DNA of 14,483 nucleotides from DATDRS01 sp035291605 (GCA_035291605.1 DATDRS010000409.1:1-14483), one strand, 5' to 3'; shown: positions 1 through 6,929, counted from the stretch's first letter. Notes: a model not told the origin generated them from the sequence alone. Translations and numbers: made by a program.

Positions 1-1
1 T

Positions 2-136
2 ATCCTGCTCGCCCGCCGGCGTGGTAAACTGCGGGAACTGCGCGACCTGCAGGCGCTCGGCGTCCTCGCCGCCCGCGCCGCGCCGTTTATTTTGCTGGAT
101 GGCAAAATGCCGACGCAACAACTGCGGCTGTTTTAG
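2..136 (+). CDS. C-terminal end of an unidentified protein (partial, 5' end outside window)
   Basis: An open frame runs from the first bases of the window to a TAG at 134-136 and gives 44 residues ending in LLDGKMPTQQLRLF. It has the Arg/Leu/Ala-rich, GC-biased codon use of the neighbouring real genes, and the next gene begins only a few bases after its stop, as expected for adjacent genes on one strand. No start is visible, and no domain can be recognised from so short a tail. A competing overlapping frame that starts at base 21 is best read as an artificial upstream extension of the next gene. I am fairly sure this is coding but cannot name the product. Confidence 0.5.
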   Translation: MLLARRRGKLRELRDLQALGVLAARAAPFILLDGKMPTQQLRLF

Positions 137-161
137 TCAACGGATGAAACGGATGATCACG

Positions 162-551
162 ATGTCCGCCAAAACAATCGCCCAAAAACTCCTCATCAAA
201 GAAGGCTACAAGGTTCTCCTGGTGAACCCGCCCAGCGGATACAAAACGCTGCTTGGCCCATTGACCAGAAGCGTCACGATCCTGAAAAGCCCCGCCGTCG
301 GGTCGGCAGACCTGATCCAGGTCTTCGTGAAGGACCGAAAAGAGTTGGAAGCGCAGTTGGGGAAGTTGAAGAAGGCCCTGAACCCCAAGGGGCTGTTGTG
401 GGTCACCTATTACAAAGGCACGGCGAAGCGCAAGACGGACATCAACCGCGACACCATCAACGCCTACGCCAAAAGTCTCGGCCTGGAAGGCGTCGCGATG
501 ATCTCGGTGGACGACGACTGGTCGGCGCTGCGGCTGAAGATCATCTCATGA
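162..551 (+). CDS. DUF3052 family protein
   Basis: This 129-residue protein matches the layout I know for DUF3052: an N-terminal IAQKLLIKEGYKVLLVNPP segment like the family's KLGIKPGxxVxLLNAPxGY, then a stretch like ADLIQVFVKDRKELEAQL, then LNPKGLLWVTYYKG and a C-terminal DDDWSALRLK corresponding to the family's D-x-W-S-x-L-R end. The fold resembles a SAM-methyltransferase-like alpha/beta core, but no catalytic function is established. In-frame ATGs lie at 144, 153 and 162; none has a good Shine-Dalgarno. I chose 162 because the family begins just before the KLxIKxG motif; 144 is the main alternative. The frame is open further upstream, but that would overlap the preceding gene. Its TGA overlaps the next gene's ATG (ATGA at 548-551), so the two are probably translationally coupled. 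Confidence 0.75.
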   Translation: MSAKTIAQKLLIKEGYKVLLVNPPSGYKTLLGPLTRSVTILKSPAVGSADLIQVFVKDRKELEAQLGKLKKALNPKGLLWVTYYKGTAKRKTDINRDTINAYAKSLGLEGVAMISVDDDWSALRLKIIS

Positions 552-973
552 CGTCCTCCTCCCATCCATCTGCTCCATCCGTTGAAAAAACTCCCCTCAC
601 CGTCTGGCTGTTCTTCGCCCTCAGTTGGCTCATCGGCTGGTGGATGGTCTACGACGGGCTGCATCAGCGCATCACGGGCGATTACGTGCGGATCAACGGG
701 CAGCTTGGGCCGTGGGCCGCGCTCGTCAGCCGCGCCGGCGTTGATCCATTGAGCCTGAGCTGGTTCTTTATCGCGCTGGGATGCGGATTCATCTCCGCCA
801 GCTTCGCCCTTTACCTGCGCCGCCGCTGGGGCTATAGGGTCGCGCTAATTGCTTCCACCATCTCCCTCCTCTATCTCGGCTTCGGCACGCCAGTCGCGTT
901 GGCCTGCCTGATCCTCCTCCTCCTTCGTCCCACGCAAGCCTACATCACCTCTGGAGGGGCGCCCTCCGCCTGA
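548..973 (+). CDS. small integral membrane protein, unknown function
   Basis: The 141-residue product has a polar, Ser/Pro-rich N-terminus (about residues 1-17) and then hydrophobic segments at roughly 18-36, 68-89 and 94-123, the last probably two short helices. There is an Arg cluster (YLRRRWGYR) on the cytoplasmic side before the last hydrophobic part. No catalytic motif or named family is recognisable. The start is the ATG overlapping the DUF3052 stop as ATGA; the frame is open upstream, but that part reads out of frame through the DUF3052 gene. The overlap suggests co-expression with DUF3052. The 152 bases after the stop contain a degenerate heptamer repeat and the next promoter, so the transcription unit probably ends here. 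Confidence 0.65.
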   Translation: MTSSSHPSAPSVEKTPLTVWLFFALSWLIGWWMVYDGLHQRITGDYVRINGQLGPWAALVSRAGVDPLSLSWFFIALGCGFISASFALYLRRRWGYRVALIASTISLLYLGFGTPVALACLILLLLRPTQAYITSGGAPSA

Positions 974-1002
974 CCCAACCTTCTCGTAATTCACGTGTCA
1001 AG

Positions 1003-1051
1003 AATCACTGATGACTGGTCACTGATCACCGATCACTGATTACCGGTTACC
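1003..1051. repeat. degenerate tandem heptamer repeat (7 units)
   Basis: Seven consecutive 7-base units can be read in phase from 1003 to 1051, for example GATGACT (1010), GGTCACT (1017) and GATCACC (1024), then GATCACT, GATTACC and GGTTACC. The consensus is roughly G-R-T-N-A-C-Y. The array lies between two genes and stops about nine bases before the predicted -35 box of the cNMP/DUF1003 gene. The pattern resembles the short heptanucleotide repeats (STRR) described in cyanobacteria, in style rather than in sequence. Confidence 0.75.
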
Positions 1052-1059
1052 GACCCCGC

Positions 1060-1088
1060 CTTACATCTTCTCCAATTTGGCGTAAAAT
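1060..1088 (+). promoter_or_regulatory. predicted sigma-70-type promoter for the cNMP/DUF1003 gene
   Basis: CTTACA at 1060-1065 (4 of 6 matches to TTGACA) is followed by a 17-base spacer and TAAAAT at 1083-1088. It lies about 38 bases upstream of the ATG at 1126, with the heptamer array immediately upstream. This is prediction from sequence only. Confidence 0.45.
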
Positions 1089-1125
1089 CACTCCCATTCT
1101 TCTGTGGACTCTGGGAGGTCATATC

Positions 1126-1977
1126 ATGCCTACCGACGCTGCTTTGCTTGCTGAAGTCCCCCTCTTCCGGCTGCTGGACGACCAGGAGCGAGCCGACCTG
1201 GCGACGCAACTGGATGTCGTCCAGTTCCCGGCCGGCCACCTCATGTGGAATACCGGCGACCCGGGAGGCACGCTCTACATCATCCGCTCCGGCGAGGCCG
1301 AGGTATTCTTCAAGAATGATACAGGGGAGCGGGTTCTGCTCGAAACGCCGACGGCCGGCGAATTCTTTGGAGATTTGTCGCTGCTGGATAACGGCACCCG
1401 CACCGCCGGGGTGCTGGTGACCAAAGACCTGGAGGCCCTGCGCGTGGACCGGAACGACCTCGACCATCTGTTTCACCGCCACCCCGACGCCGCGCTGGAC
1501 CTGTTGACCGCGATGGGCCGCCGCCTGCGGGTCACCACGGAACTCCTGCGGCACACCGCCACGCGCAACGTCAACGAAGAAGTGGAAGACAAGCGCACCG
1601 TCGTACAGAAAATCGCCGATTGGATCGCCGAATTCAGCGGGAGCATCCCGTTTCTCGCCATTCACATTGTGATCTTTGCCGTGTGGATTGGCTGGAACAC
1701 GCTTCCGCCCGAGGCCCTCCGGTTCGACCTGTTTCCGTTCGGCCTGTTGACGATGGTCGTCTCGCTGGAGGCGATTGTCCTCTCGGTTTTCGTCCTGCTC
1801 AGCCAGAACCGGCAGGCGGCCAAGGACCGTATCCGCTCGGACGTTGAATACGACGTTAACCTGAAGGCCGAACTGGAGGTGGCGCACCTGCACGAGAAGG
1901 TTGACCGCCTGCACTCCGAAACGCTCGCGCGACTGGCGAATATTGAAAAGCTGCTGGACAAAGAGCTGACCACATGA
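1126..1977 (+). CDS. cyclic nucleotide-binding domain / DUF1003 membrane protein
   Basis: The 283-residue protein joins two domains. Residues about 10-130 form a cNMP-binding domain (CRP/CAP-type beta roll). Its phosphate-binding cassette is GEFFGDLSLLDNGTRTAG at 78-95, with the ligand Arg at 92 kept, but Asp in place of the usual Glu (83) and Ser in place of Ala (85). Residues about 155-265 are DUF1003, seen in QKIADWIAEFSGSIPF, WIGWN, FDLFPF and the SQNRQAAKDR motif, with two membrane helices (about 175-193 and 205-226) and a cytoplasmic coiled tail (about 245-278). Expected role: a membrane protein whose activity responds to a bound cyclic nucleotide; the effector is unknown. The start is supported by GGGAGGT at 1113-1119, six bases before the ATG. 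The last four bases overlap the next start (ATGA). Confidence 0.88.
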   Translation: MPTDAALLAEVPLFRLLDDQERADLATQLDVVQFPAGHLMWNTGDPGGTLYIIRSGEAEVFFKNDTGERVLLETPTAGEFFGDLSLLDNGTRTAGVLVTKDLEALRVDRNDLDHLFHRHPDAALDLLTAMGRRLRVTTELLRHTATRNVNEEVEDKRTVVQKIADWIAEFSGSIPFLAIHIVIFAVWIGWNTLPPEALRFDLFPFGLLTMVVSLEAIVLSVFVLLSQNRQAAKDRIRSDVEYDVNLKAELEVAHLHEKVDRLHSETLARLANIEKLLDKELTT

Positions 1978-2654
1978 GCCACGTGGCGCTGGTCGGCGGC
2001 AACGAGTTTCGCCGCGAGTGCGACGCGATGGACCGCGCGCTGCTCGACCTGATGGGCGGCGCGGGCGCGCCGGTCGTCATCATCCCCACGGCGGCGACGA
2101 ACGAGAACCCCTACGTGGCGGGCGAGAACGGCATCCGGCACTTCCGGCGTCTGGGCGCTGCGCCTGACAAGCTGCTCATTGACGACGACAACGCCAATCA
2201 CTACGAAGTCGCCTCGGCGCTGGAGCGGTTCCGTGTGGTCTATTTCACGGGCGGCGACCCGGTTTACCTGCTCGAAACGATGCACGGCTCAAGAACTTGG
2301 GAGGCCGTGCTGGCCGTGCACGCGCGCGGCGGGCTGATCGCCGGTTCGAGCGCGGGCGCGATGGCGCTCGGCGGGCAGATGTGGCGCTTTGACGGCTGGG
2401 TTCCGGGCCTGGGGCTTGTCCCGAACGTCGCCGTGCTCCCGCATCATGCCACGATGGCGGCCCGTTGGGACGCCGGACGAATGGCGGCAACCCTGCCCTC
2501 CGGTGTGACGCTCGTCGGGATTGACGAAGCGACGGCCTTACTGCTGCCCGAGGGGCGCGTGCTGGGCGCGGGGCAGGTAACCATCTATGGCCCGGACGGC
2601 CTGCGGGCTTATGCGGACGGCGAAGTGGTGCAGTTGCAGGGGTTATTGAAATAG
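1974..2654 (+). CDS. peptidase S51 / cyanophycinase-like protein
   Basis: The 226-residue protein has the class I glutamine-amidotransferase-like fold of the S51 family (peptidase E, cyanophycinase). Diagnostic parts are VALVGGNEF at 4-12, VVIIPTAAT at 34-42, YFTGGDP at 90-96 and the nucleophile elbow AGSSAGAM at 123-130 with Ser126 as predicted nucleophile. LPHHATMAARWD at 155-166 corresponds to the family's His-containing segment, and GIDEATALLL lies at 182-191. Cyanophycinases degrade the Asp-Arg polymer cyanophycin and peptidase E cleaves Asp-X dipeptides; the substrate here cannot be told. No signal peptide is seen, so a cytoplasmic enzyme is likely. The ATG overlaps the previous stop as ATGA. 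No cyanophycin synthetase is in the window, so a role in cyanophycin turnover is not supported by context. Confidence 0.85.
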   Translation: MSHVALVGGNEFRRECDAMDRALLDLMGGAGAPVVIIPTAATNENPYVAGENGIRHFRRLGAAPDKLLIDDDNANHYEVASALERFRVVYFTGGDPVYLLETMHGSRTWEAVLAVHARGGLIAGSSAGAMALGGQMWRFDGWVPGLGLVPNVAVLPHHATMAARWDAGRMAATLPSGVTLVGIDEATALLLPEGRVLGAGQVTIYGPDGLRAYADGEVVQLQGLLK

Positions 2655-3371
2655 ATGGAAAAATATTTCACCAAAGACTACGCTGGTGAATCCTTCCGCC
2701 ATTTCCAGGCCCCGCACCTCGCCGCGTTGGGGCTGATCCTCCTCCTCAGCCTGTCCTTCCCCTTTCTGCGTCAATCCGCCGCATCCACGCTGACCATCAT
2801 CCGCATGGTGATGGCGGCGGCGCTCGTCCTGAACGAGTTGTCGTGGCACGGGTGGAACTGGCGCACCGGCCAATGGACAATCCAGACGCTGCTGCCTCTA
2901 CACCTGTGCGGCCTGATGGTCTGGTCGAGCGCCCTCATGCTCGTGACCCGGAGTTACACGCTCTATGAGTACCTTTACTTCCTCGGGATGGGCGCGGCCT
3001 CACAGGCGCTGCTCACCCCCGACCTCGGGAAATACGGCTTCCCGCACTTCCGATACTTCCAGACGTTCATTTCGCACGGGTTGATCTTCACCGCCCCGAT
3101 CTACATGACAGTGGTGGAGGGCTACCGGCCCTATTGGGAGTCCATCCTGCGCGTGGCGGTGGGGGTAAATGTGTACATGCTCGTCGTCGGCGTGATCAAC
3201 TGGCGGCTGGGCAGCAATTACATGTTCATTGCGCGCAAGCCGGACACGCCCAGCCTGATTGACTACCTCGGCCCCTGGCCGTGGTACATCCTCAGCATGG
3301 AGGCGATCGGCTTACTGCTCAGCCTGCTGCTTTATCTTCCGTTTGCGATTGGGGATCGGCTAAATCTATAA
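2655..3371 (+). CDS. YwaF/TIGR02206-type integral membrane protein (TMEM164-like)
   Basis: The 238-residue protein has about six to seven hydrophobic segments. It carries the features I associate with the TIGR02206/YwaF family: an LPLHLCGLMVW stretch, YLYFLGMGAASQALLTPDL, then FPHFRYFQTFISHG and a late SNYMFIARKP...GPWPWY region. The conserved His in LHLC and in ISHG and the Pro-Asp of LTPD are all present. In eukaryotes the related TMEM164 is an ether-phospholipid acyltransferase; the bacterial proteins are uncharacterised, so a lipid role is only a suggestion. The ATG follows the preceding TAG with no gap, which implies coupling to the S51 gene. The length is typical. No clear terminator follows the stop; the gene converges on the minus-strand islet genes across a 306-base gap. 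Confidence 0.82.
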   Translation: MEKYFTKDYAGESFRHFQAPHLAALGLILLLSLSFPFLRQSAASTLTIIRMVMAAALVLNELSWHGWNWRTGQWTIQTLLPLHLCGLMVWSSALMLVTRSYTLYEYLYFLGMGAASQALLTPDLGKYGFPHFRYFQTFISHGLIFTAPIYMTVVEGYRPYWESILRVAVGVNVYMLVVGVINWRLGSNYMFIARKPDTPSLIDYLGPWPWYILSMEAIGLLLSLLLYLPFAIGDRLNL

Positions 3372-3677
3372 ACTCTCGTCCAGCCTTGTCTTCACAAATG
3401 GAGACCCTCCCTGGAGTGGGTGAGCGATGTCGTGAGGAGCGAGGCATCCGACAAGGATTACCACAAGTGGGGACAGTCAGTGAGCGGCTTTACTGCGCTG
3501 GTCAAGAGACTGAGCCGGGGGAACCGTGCCTGACCTATTCTGCGGCGAGAGGACAACCAGGGTGGCAGCGTTGAAAACGGAGTGGCGGTTCGTCGAGATT
3601 GACGTTAACCCAACGCTATCAAAACGACGGCGGCCCGGTTGAAGGATACTGAAGGCCGAATCAGGGCACATGGATAA
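3372..3677. other. 306-base gap with no recognisable gene
   Basis: This gap lies between two convergent genes. A plus-strand frame of about 97 codons and a minus-strand frame of about 64 codons pass through it, but neither has a plausible ribosome binding site, a family resemblance or codon use like the neighbours. No strong T-tracted hairpin, tRNA or named RNA was recognised. It marks the upstream edge of the lower-GC islet and could hold decayed mobile-element sequence or an unlisted RNA, but nothing in it proves either. Confidence 0.5.
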
Positions 3678-4226
3678 TCACCCTGACTGTTCATCCGTAG
3701 CCTGGTCTCTAGGTTTGCGGCCTTCGAGTTCAGCTATTCGAGTGAGGGTGTCTTTTTCATAATTCCCGAAATTGAGAAGTCGGATGAGGTCTAGTACGAG
3801 AGCATATAGGTTGCTTATAGTTCTAAGAGATACGAAGTTGAGGAGTAAGAGGGAGGTCAACATCAAAACTGACATCAGAGAAAACTTGAGGATTGATAGG
3901 ACGTAGGGCATATTGACCACCTCTGACCCTAAAGCAGATAGCCAAAAAAGGACAGTAAATGCAGCGAGCACAATACAAGTTAGTATAGCAATGAGCGTCA
4001 GCAGAACCCTGTTAATTATGATGTAATATAGTAACTTGGGATTTTCGTTCATCATTCTGACCCGGTGCAATTCCTCTTTGAGTCGTTCCAGAGTTTTACC
4101 GTGAACAGATAGGGCGCGTCTATCCAGCCAGTTTTGGAAGCGGGGCGTTAGGAGATTAGCGGCGATGCTGAGTGGAATGGAGAGCAATGCACCGAGCATG
4201 AGAAAAACCCAATTTTCTGCACTCAT
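3678..4226 (-). CDS. three-helix membrane protein, unknown function
   Basis: The 182-residue product has hydrophobic segments at about 6-26, 70-98 and 108-131. Between the first and second is a basic amphipathic stretch (LTPRFQNWLDRRALSVHGKT, then a helical KEELHRVR). The C-terminal 50 residues are charged and soluble. The N-terminal pattern IPLSIAANLLTPRFQNWL looks like a recurrent start in uncharacterised bacterial membrane proteins, but I cannot assign a family. The ATG has a good upstream GGAGG about seven bases away. Composition differs sharply from the surrounding genes: bases 3721-3780 contain 25 G/C of 60, against 45 of 60 at 2041-2100. This suggests acquisition by transfer. Its nearest neighbour on the same strand, the zinc-ribbon gene, is 241 bases upstream. 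Confidence 0.75.
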   Translation of the reverse strand: MSAENWVFLMLGALLSIPLSIAANLLTPRFQNWLDRRALSVHGKTLERLKEELHRVRMMNENPKLLYYIIINRVLLTLIAILTCIVLAAFTVLFWLSALGSEVVNMPYVLSILKFSLMSVLMLTSLLLLNFVSLRTISNLYALVLDLIRLLNFGNYEKDTLTRIAELEGRKPRDQATDEQSG

Positions 4227-4467
4227 GTTCCACCCTCCGAGCGTCGTAGCAAGAGTATGGACTCATAGACGTGATTTAGCAAAAGACCGCCCCCCAAATC
4301 CGAACGGTGAGTCGAAGTCGGCGCGATGCTGGAGCAGGACATGACCGGATAGGAAGCGAAAACGACGTTCTCGCGCGGCTCGCTAGAACTTTTGCAACTG
4401 CATAACCTTACTGCGCGGTGGTGCGAACCCGACTAGGCAAGACAGACTGAGGGTAAATGAAGGTCGC
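4227..4467. other. 241-base gap within the low-GC islet, nothing recognised
   Basis: This is the non-coding stretch between the two islet genes. A short minus-strand frame continues from inside the zinc-ribbon gene in another phase and looks like a shadow. I saw no tRNA, clear promoter pair or T-tracted hairpin here. It presumably contains the promoter of the three-helix membrane gene. Confidence 0.4.
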
Positions 4468-5190
4468 TCAAGCAAAACCCACCTCTTCCAGGTATGCTGC
4501 GAAAGCCGTTGCGACTTCCGAGGAAAATCGTGCGTGAACCGAGATACCGGCGAATGTTGGAGTAAAGGTAGCGAGGACGAGTCGGTTCTCTTCATTCTCG
4601 CGCCACACATGAAACACATCATCCGAAAACCCTTCAAACAAGCCCTTGCCTCGGAGCGCCCATCCAGCCCCGCCCCGGCGGAGAAACTGCATCAAACCGG
4701 ATATGTCGCGTTGATTGAGGGCGCGAACTTGAATTCTCAAATTGAGAGCGGGACGCATATCGGCCTGAAGCAGTAACCATTTCTCTTTTAGCGCGAGTCC
4801 GGGGTCACCAAAATATCTGCTAGTTTTGAAGAAGACTGAGAGGAAAAGTTGAGGTGATCCTCCTTCCCCACTTGGAGGAGCATCCGTGAATTGAATGCCT
4901 TTTGTGGGCAAGCCGGGGGGTGCCTCTACAGCCCGGATGTGGTGAAGTAAGGGAACATCGAGACTCTCGGCCTTTTTCCCTTGTTGCGTCGGAGCCATCG
5001 GCGTATACAAGTAGAAGAGGTTGAGGTCGCGGCCCACTATACTGCCGCCAATGGATAATTCCCCTTTACTGACATTGGCAGTGACTCCACCTTGCCGAGG
5101 TGCGGCCTCCGAGGGTATGAGAGGCGTGCCACAGTGCGGACAGAAATTGTCAGTATCTTGCGTATCTTCCTGGCACGATGGGCATTTCAT
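4468..5190 (-). CDS. zinc-ribbon protein with GGSIVGRD motif, unknown function
   Basis: The 240-residue protein begins with a four-Cys zinc ribbon (MKCPSCQ, then NFCPHCG; Cys3, Cys6, Cys17, Cys20), followed by a Pro/Gly-rich linker and GELSIGGSIVGRDLNLFYLY at about 44-63. Glycine-rich GGSIVGRD-like segments occur, in my recollection, in many Chloroflexota and cyanobacterial proteins, often next to signalling or STAND modules; the function is not known. The remaining 170 residues show no recognised catalytic motif. No membrane helix is obvious. I chose ATG at 5190 because GGAGG lies five bases upstream; an in-frame GTG at 5202 would put this Shine-Dalgarno inside the coding region. Composition is lower in GC than in the flanking operons. 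It may act with the downstream three-helix membrane protein, but that is only a proximity argument. Confidence 0.72.
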   Translation of the reverse strand: MKCPSCQEDTQDTDNFCPHCGTPLIPSEAAPRQGGVTANVSKGELSIGGSIVGRDLNLFYLYTPMAPTQQGKKAESLDVPLLHHIRAVEAPPGLPTKGIQFTDAPPSGEGGSPQLFLSVFFKTSRYFGDPGLALKEKWLLLQADMRPALNLRIQVRALNQRDISGLMQFLRRGGAGWALRGKGLFEGFSDDVFHVWRENEENRLVLATFTPTFAGISVHARFSSEVATAFAAYLEEVGFA

Positions 5191-5195
5191 AGTCG

Positions 5196-5200
5196 CCTCC
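5196..5200 (-). promoter_or_regulatory. ribosome binding site that decides the zinc-ribbon gene start
   Basis: GGAGG on the minus strand lies five bases before ATG 5190-5188. It overlaps the alternative GTG at 5202-5200, so the ATG start is preferred and the protein begins MKCPSC. Confidence 0.75.
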
Positions 5201-5360
5201 ACTTTATGATAGAGCGTGGCGATATGGGAGTATGGATTCGCGGGTGCGTTTTGGCAAATGGCAGCACTGGGCTAGGATCCTTTTTGAGTAAGCGGCATAT
5301 GCACACGAAAACACGCGAAGCAAACCCCGAACGACGGAGGCGGTTTAGGTGTACACCACC

Positions 5361-6929
5361 TTATTTCACCGTGAACTCAAATTTCACCACGTCAGTTTTC
5401 TTGCTATCCTGCGCTGTAGCTTGAATGTAAAGGACGTGCTCGCCCGGCGTCAGGCCGGTGACCTGGATTGGCATGAACGGCCCGCCGTCGAGCGTTTCAC
5501 TCAGCGAGTCGGCGTCCAGGCTGTAGTTGTAAGTGTAGAGCTCGACCCCGGTCGCGCCCAGAATCCCGATGTTGAAAAGGCCCGGAATGGTGTTGGTCGA
5601 GAAATCTTTGGGCAGTTGCTGGAAGTTGATCGCGATGGGGTCTACCTGGAATTTCTGGCTGTATATCTGGCTGGACACGCCATTGGCGTCTACGTATTGC
5701 ATGTAGAACGTGTGCTCACCCAAATCTACCGGGATCGGTCCGAGGGCGGTGTTTACGAAACCCGCCGTGTTTTTGCCCGCGTCGGTCTTCGGCGCCGGGT
5801 CGTCAATGCTGAACAAAAGTTGTCTCGCGTTGAACGCCTCGGGCAGGACGATGATAAATTGCACGCCGTTGTAGTAGTAGTACACCTGGATGTCTACCGC
5901 GCCGAAAGTCGCGCCCGCGCCCGCCATCGCGGCGAGGTTCTTGCGCGCCATGTCCAGCTGTTTTTCGGCGAGTGACTTGTCAATGTAATAGCGGCTGAAG
6001 AGTTGCTGTTCCTCCAGCGTGAGCAGCGTGGTATAGGCCTCCGACTGTTTCTTGAGCAGGTCGCCCGTGACCGTCTCCGCGATGGCCTGAGTGTATTCTT
6101 CCCCCAACTCAAAAAAGACCGGCCCAAATTGCGGCGCGCGGGTCGCGAGGGCGGTTAGCCGCGCCAACCGCTCTTCGCGCGTATCTAACAGCCGGGCGAA
6201 GGTCAACTCCAGGGCGAGGCTGTCCGGGCGGGCGTTGAGTTGGGCGCTGATGATCTGCCGGGCGCGGGCGATGCCTTCGGCGGCTTTCAGCAGGGCCGTG
6301 TATTCCTGGTACGGATCCACGTATTCCAGGTTGAAGGTAAAATAGCCCTCGTAGGCTTTAAGCGTGTTTGCGGTGTCGCCGCGCAATTGATAGAGCCGGG
6401 CATTGCTGTACCACTCTTGCGGCGTTTGGGGATTCGCCACAATGGAACCGCCTCCAGCCTGCAGCGCGGCGAACGCCGCTTGAATGTCGGCGAAGCCCTG
6501 CGCCTGCGCGGTGGCGGCGAGGACGACCTGGGTCGCGGTCTCGCCGGTTGTTTCCTTGATCTCGGTGACGTCTTCTTGCAGGTTGAGCAGTTGGGCCTGC
6601 ACCGTGGCGATAGGAGCAACGTTCTCCGCCAGATACCCCCGATCTGGCCCAACTGCAAAAATCACCGACCAGAAGCCAAAAATGACGGTGGAGGCGGACG
6701 AGGCGAGGAGCGCGCCGGCCACAGGCGAGTCCCAGGCCTCCGCGCCCTGCCTGCGCCGCAGCGCAAGAAACCCGAACAAAGTGATGACCGCGAAGACAAG
6801 CGATAGCCCGGCGATCCACGGGGCGAAGTTGCCCAGCGGAGCGATGATGTCGCCGATGAAACCGCCGACCGCGCCGATAAGACTCACCGGCCCGGCGGCG
6901 CGCGTGAGGGCTTTACGGAGTTGTTCCAT
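5361..6929 (-). CDS. large membrane-anchored protein with helical-repeat middle, unknown family
   Basis: The 522-residue protein has about three hydrophobic segments near the N-terminus (about 13-33, 37-56 and 70-94). A probable coiled coil follows (about 100-155: VQAQLLNLQEDVTEIKETTG). Then comes an alpha-helical region with TPR-like character (about 170-340: EWYSNARLYQLRGDTANTLK, then ALELTFARLLDTREERLA). The C-terminal part (about 345-522) is beta-rich and ends LTPGEHVLYIQATAQDSKK...FEFTVK, which resembles Ig-like extracellular domains. I infer a membrane anchor with a long extracytoplasmic sensor or scaffold, but I know no family for the whole. Start: AAGGAGA at 6937-6943, seven bases before the ATG. 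It lies 38 bases after the PAP2 stop on the same strand, so the two probably share a transcript. A perfect 10-base palindrome (GGTGTACACC, 5347-5356) sits just past its stop. Confidence 0.8.
   Translation of the reverse strand: MEQLRKALTRAAGPVSLIGAVGGFIGDIIAPLGNFAPWIAGLSLVFAVITLFGFLALRRRQGAEAWDSPVAGALLASSASTVIFGFWSVIFAVGPDRGYLAENVAPIATVQAQLLNLQEDVTEIKETTGETATQVVLAATAQAQGFADIQAAFAALQAGGGSIVANPQTPQEWYSNARLYQLRGDTANTLKAYEGYFTFNLEYVDPYQEYTALLKAAEGIARARQIISAQLNARPDSLALELTFARLLDTREERLARLTALATRAPQFGPVFFELGEEYTQAIAETVTGDLLKKQSEAYTTLLTLEEQQLFSRYYIDKSLAEKQLDMARKNLAAMAGAGATFGAVDIQVYYYYNGVQFIIVLPEAFNARQLLFSIDDPAPKTDAGKNTAGFVNTALGPIPVDLGEHTFYMQYVDANGVSSQIYSQKFQVDPIAINFQQLPKDFSTNTIPGLFNIGILGATGVELYTYNYSLDADSLSETLDGGPFMPIQVTGLTPGEHVLYIQATAQDSKKTDVVKFEFTVK

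Noticed and set aside
21..161. N-terminal extension of the DUF3052 protein
   Set aside because: It overlaps the end of the upstream gene in another frame, is Cys/Arg-rich and lacks similarity to the family; the family homology begins near the ATG at 162.
398..547. N-terminal extension of the small membrane protein
   Set aside because: It reads through the DUF3052 gene in another frame and is rich in His and Arg; ATG 548 with the ATGA overlap is the natural start.
1003..1051. CRISPR array
   Set aside because: Units are only 7 bases long with no spacers and no cas genes nearby; it is a short degenerate tandem repeat.
1033..2285. Minus-strand open frames antisense to the cNMP/DUF1003 and S51 genes
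   Set aside because: They are complementary to genes with recognised domains, have no ribosome binding site and no family resemblance.
3281..3671. Small genes in the gap after the YwaF-like gene
   Set aside because: Both frames (plus to 3574, minus 3671-3477) lack a ribosome binding site, known domains and native codon use.
5191..5202. GTG start for the zinc-ribbon gene
   Set aside because: It overlaps the ribosome binding site of the ATG four codons later, which fits the zinc-ribbon N-terminus better.
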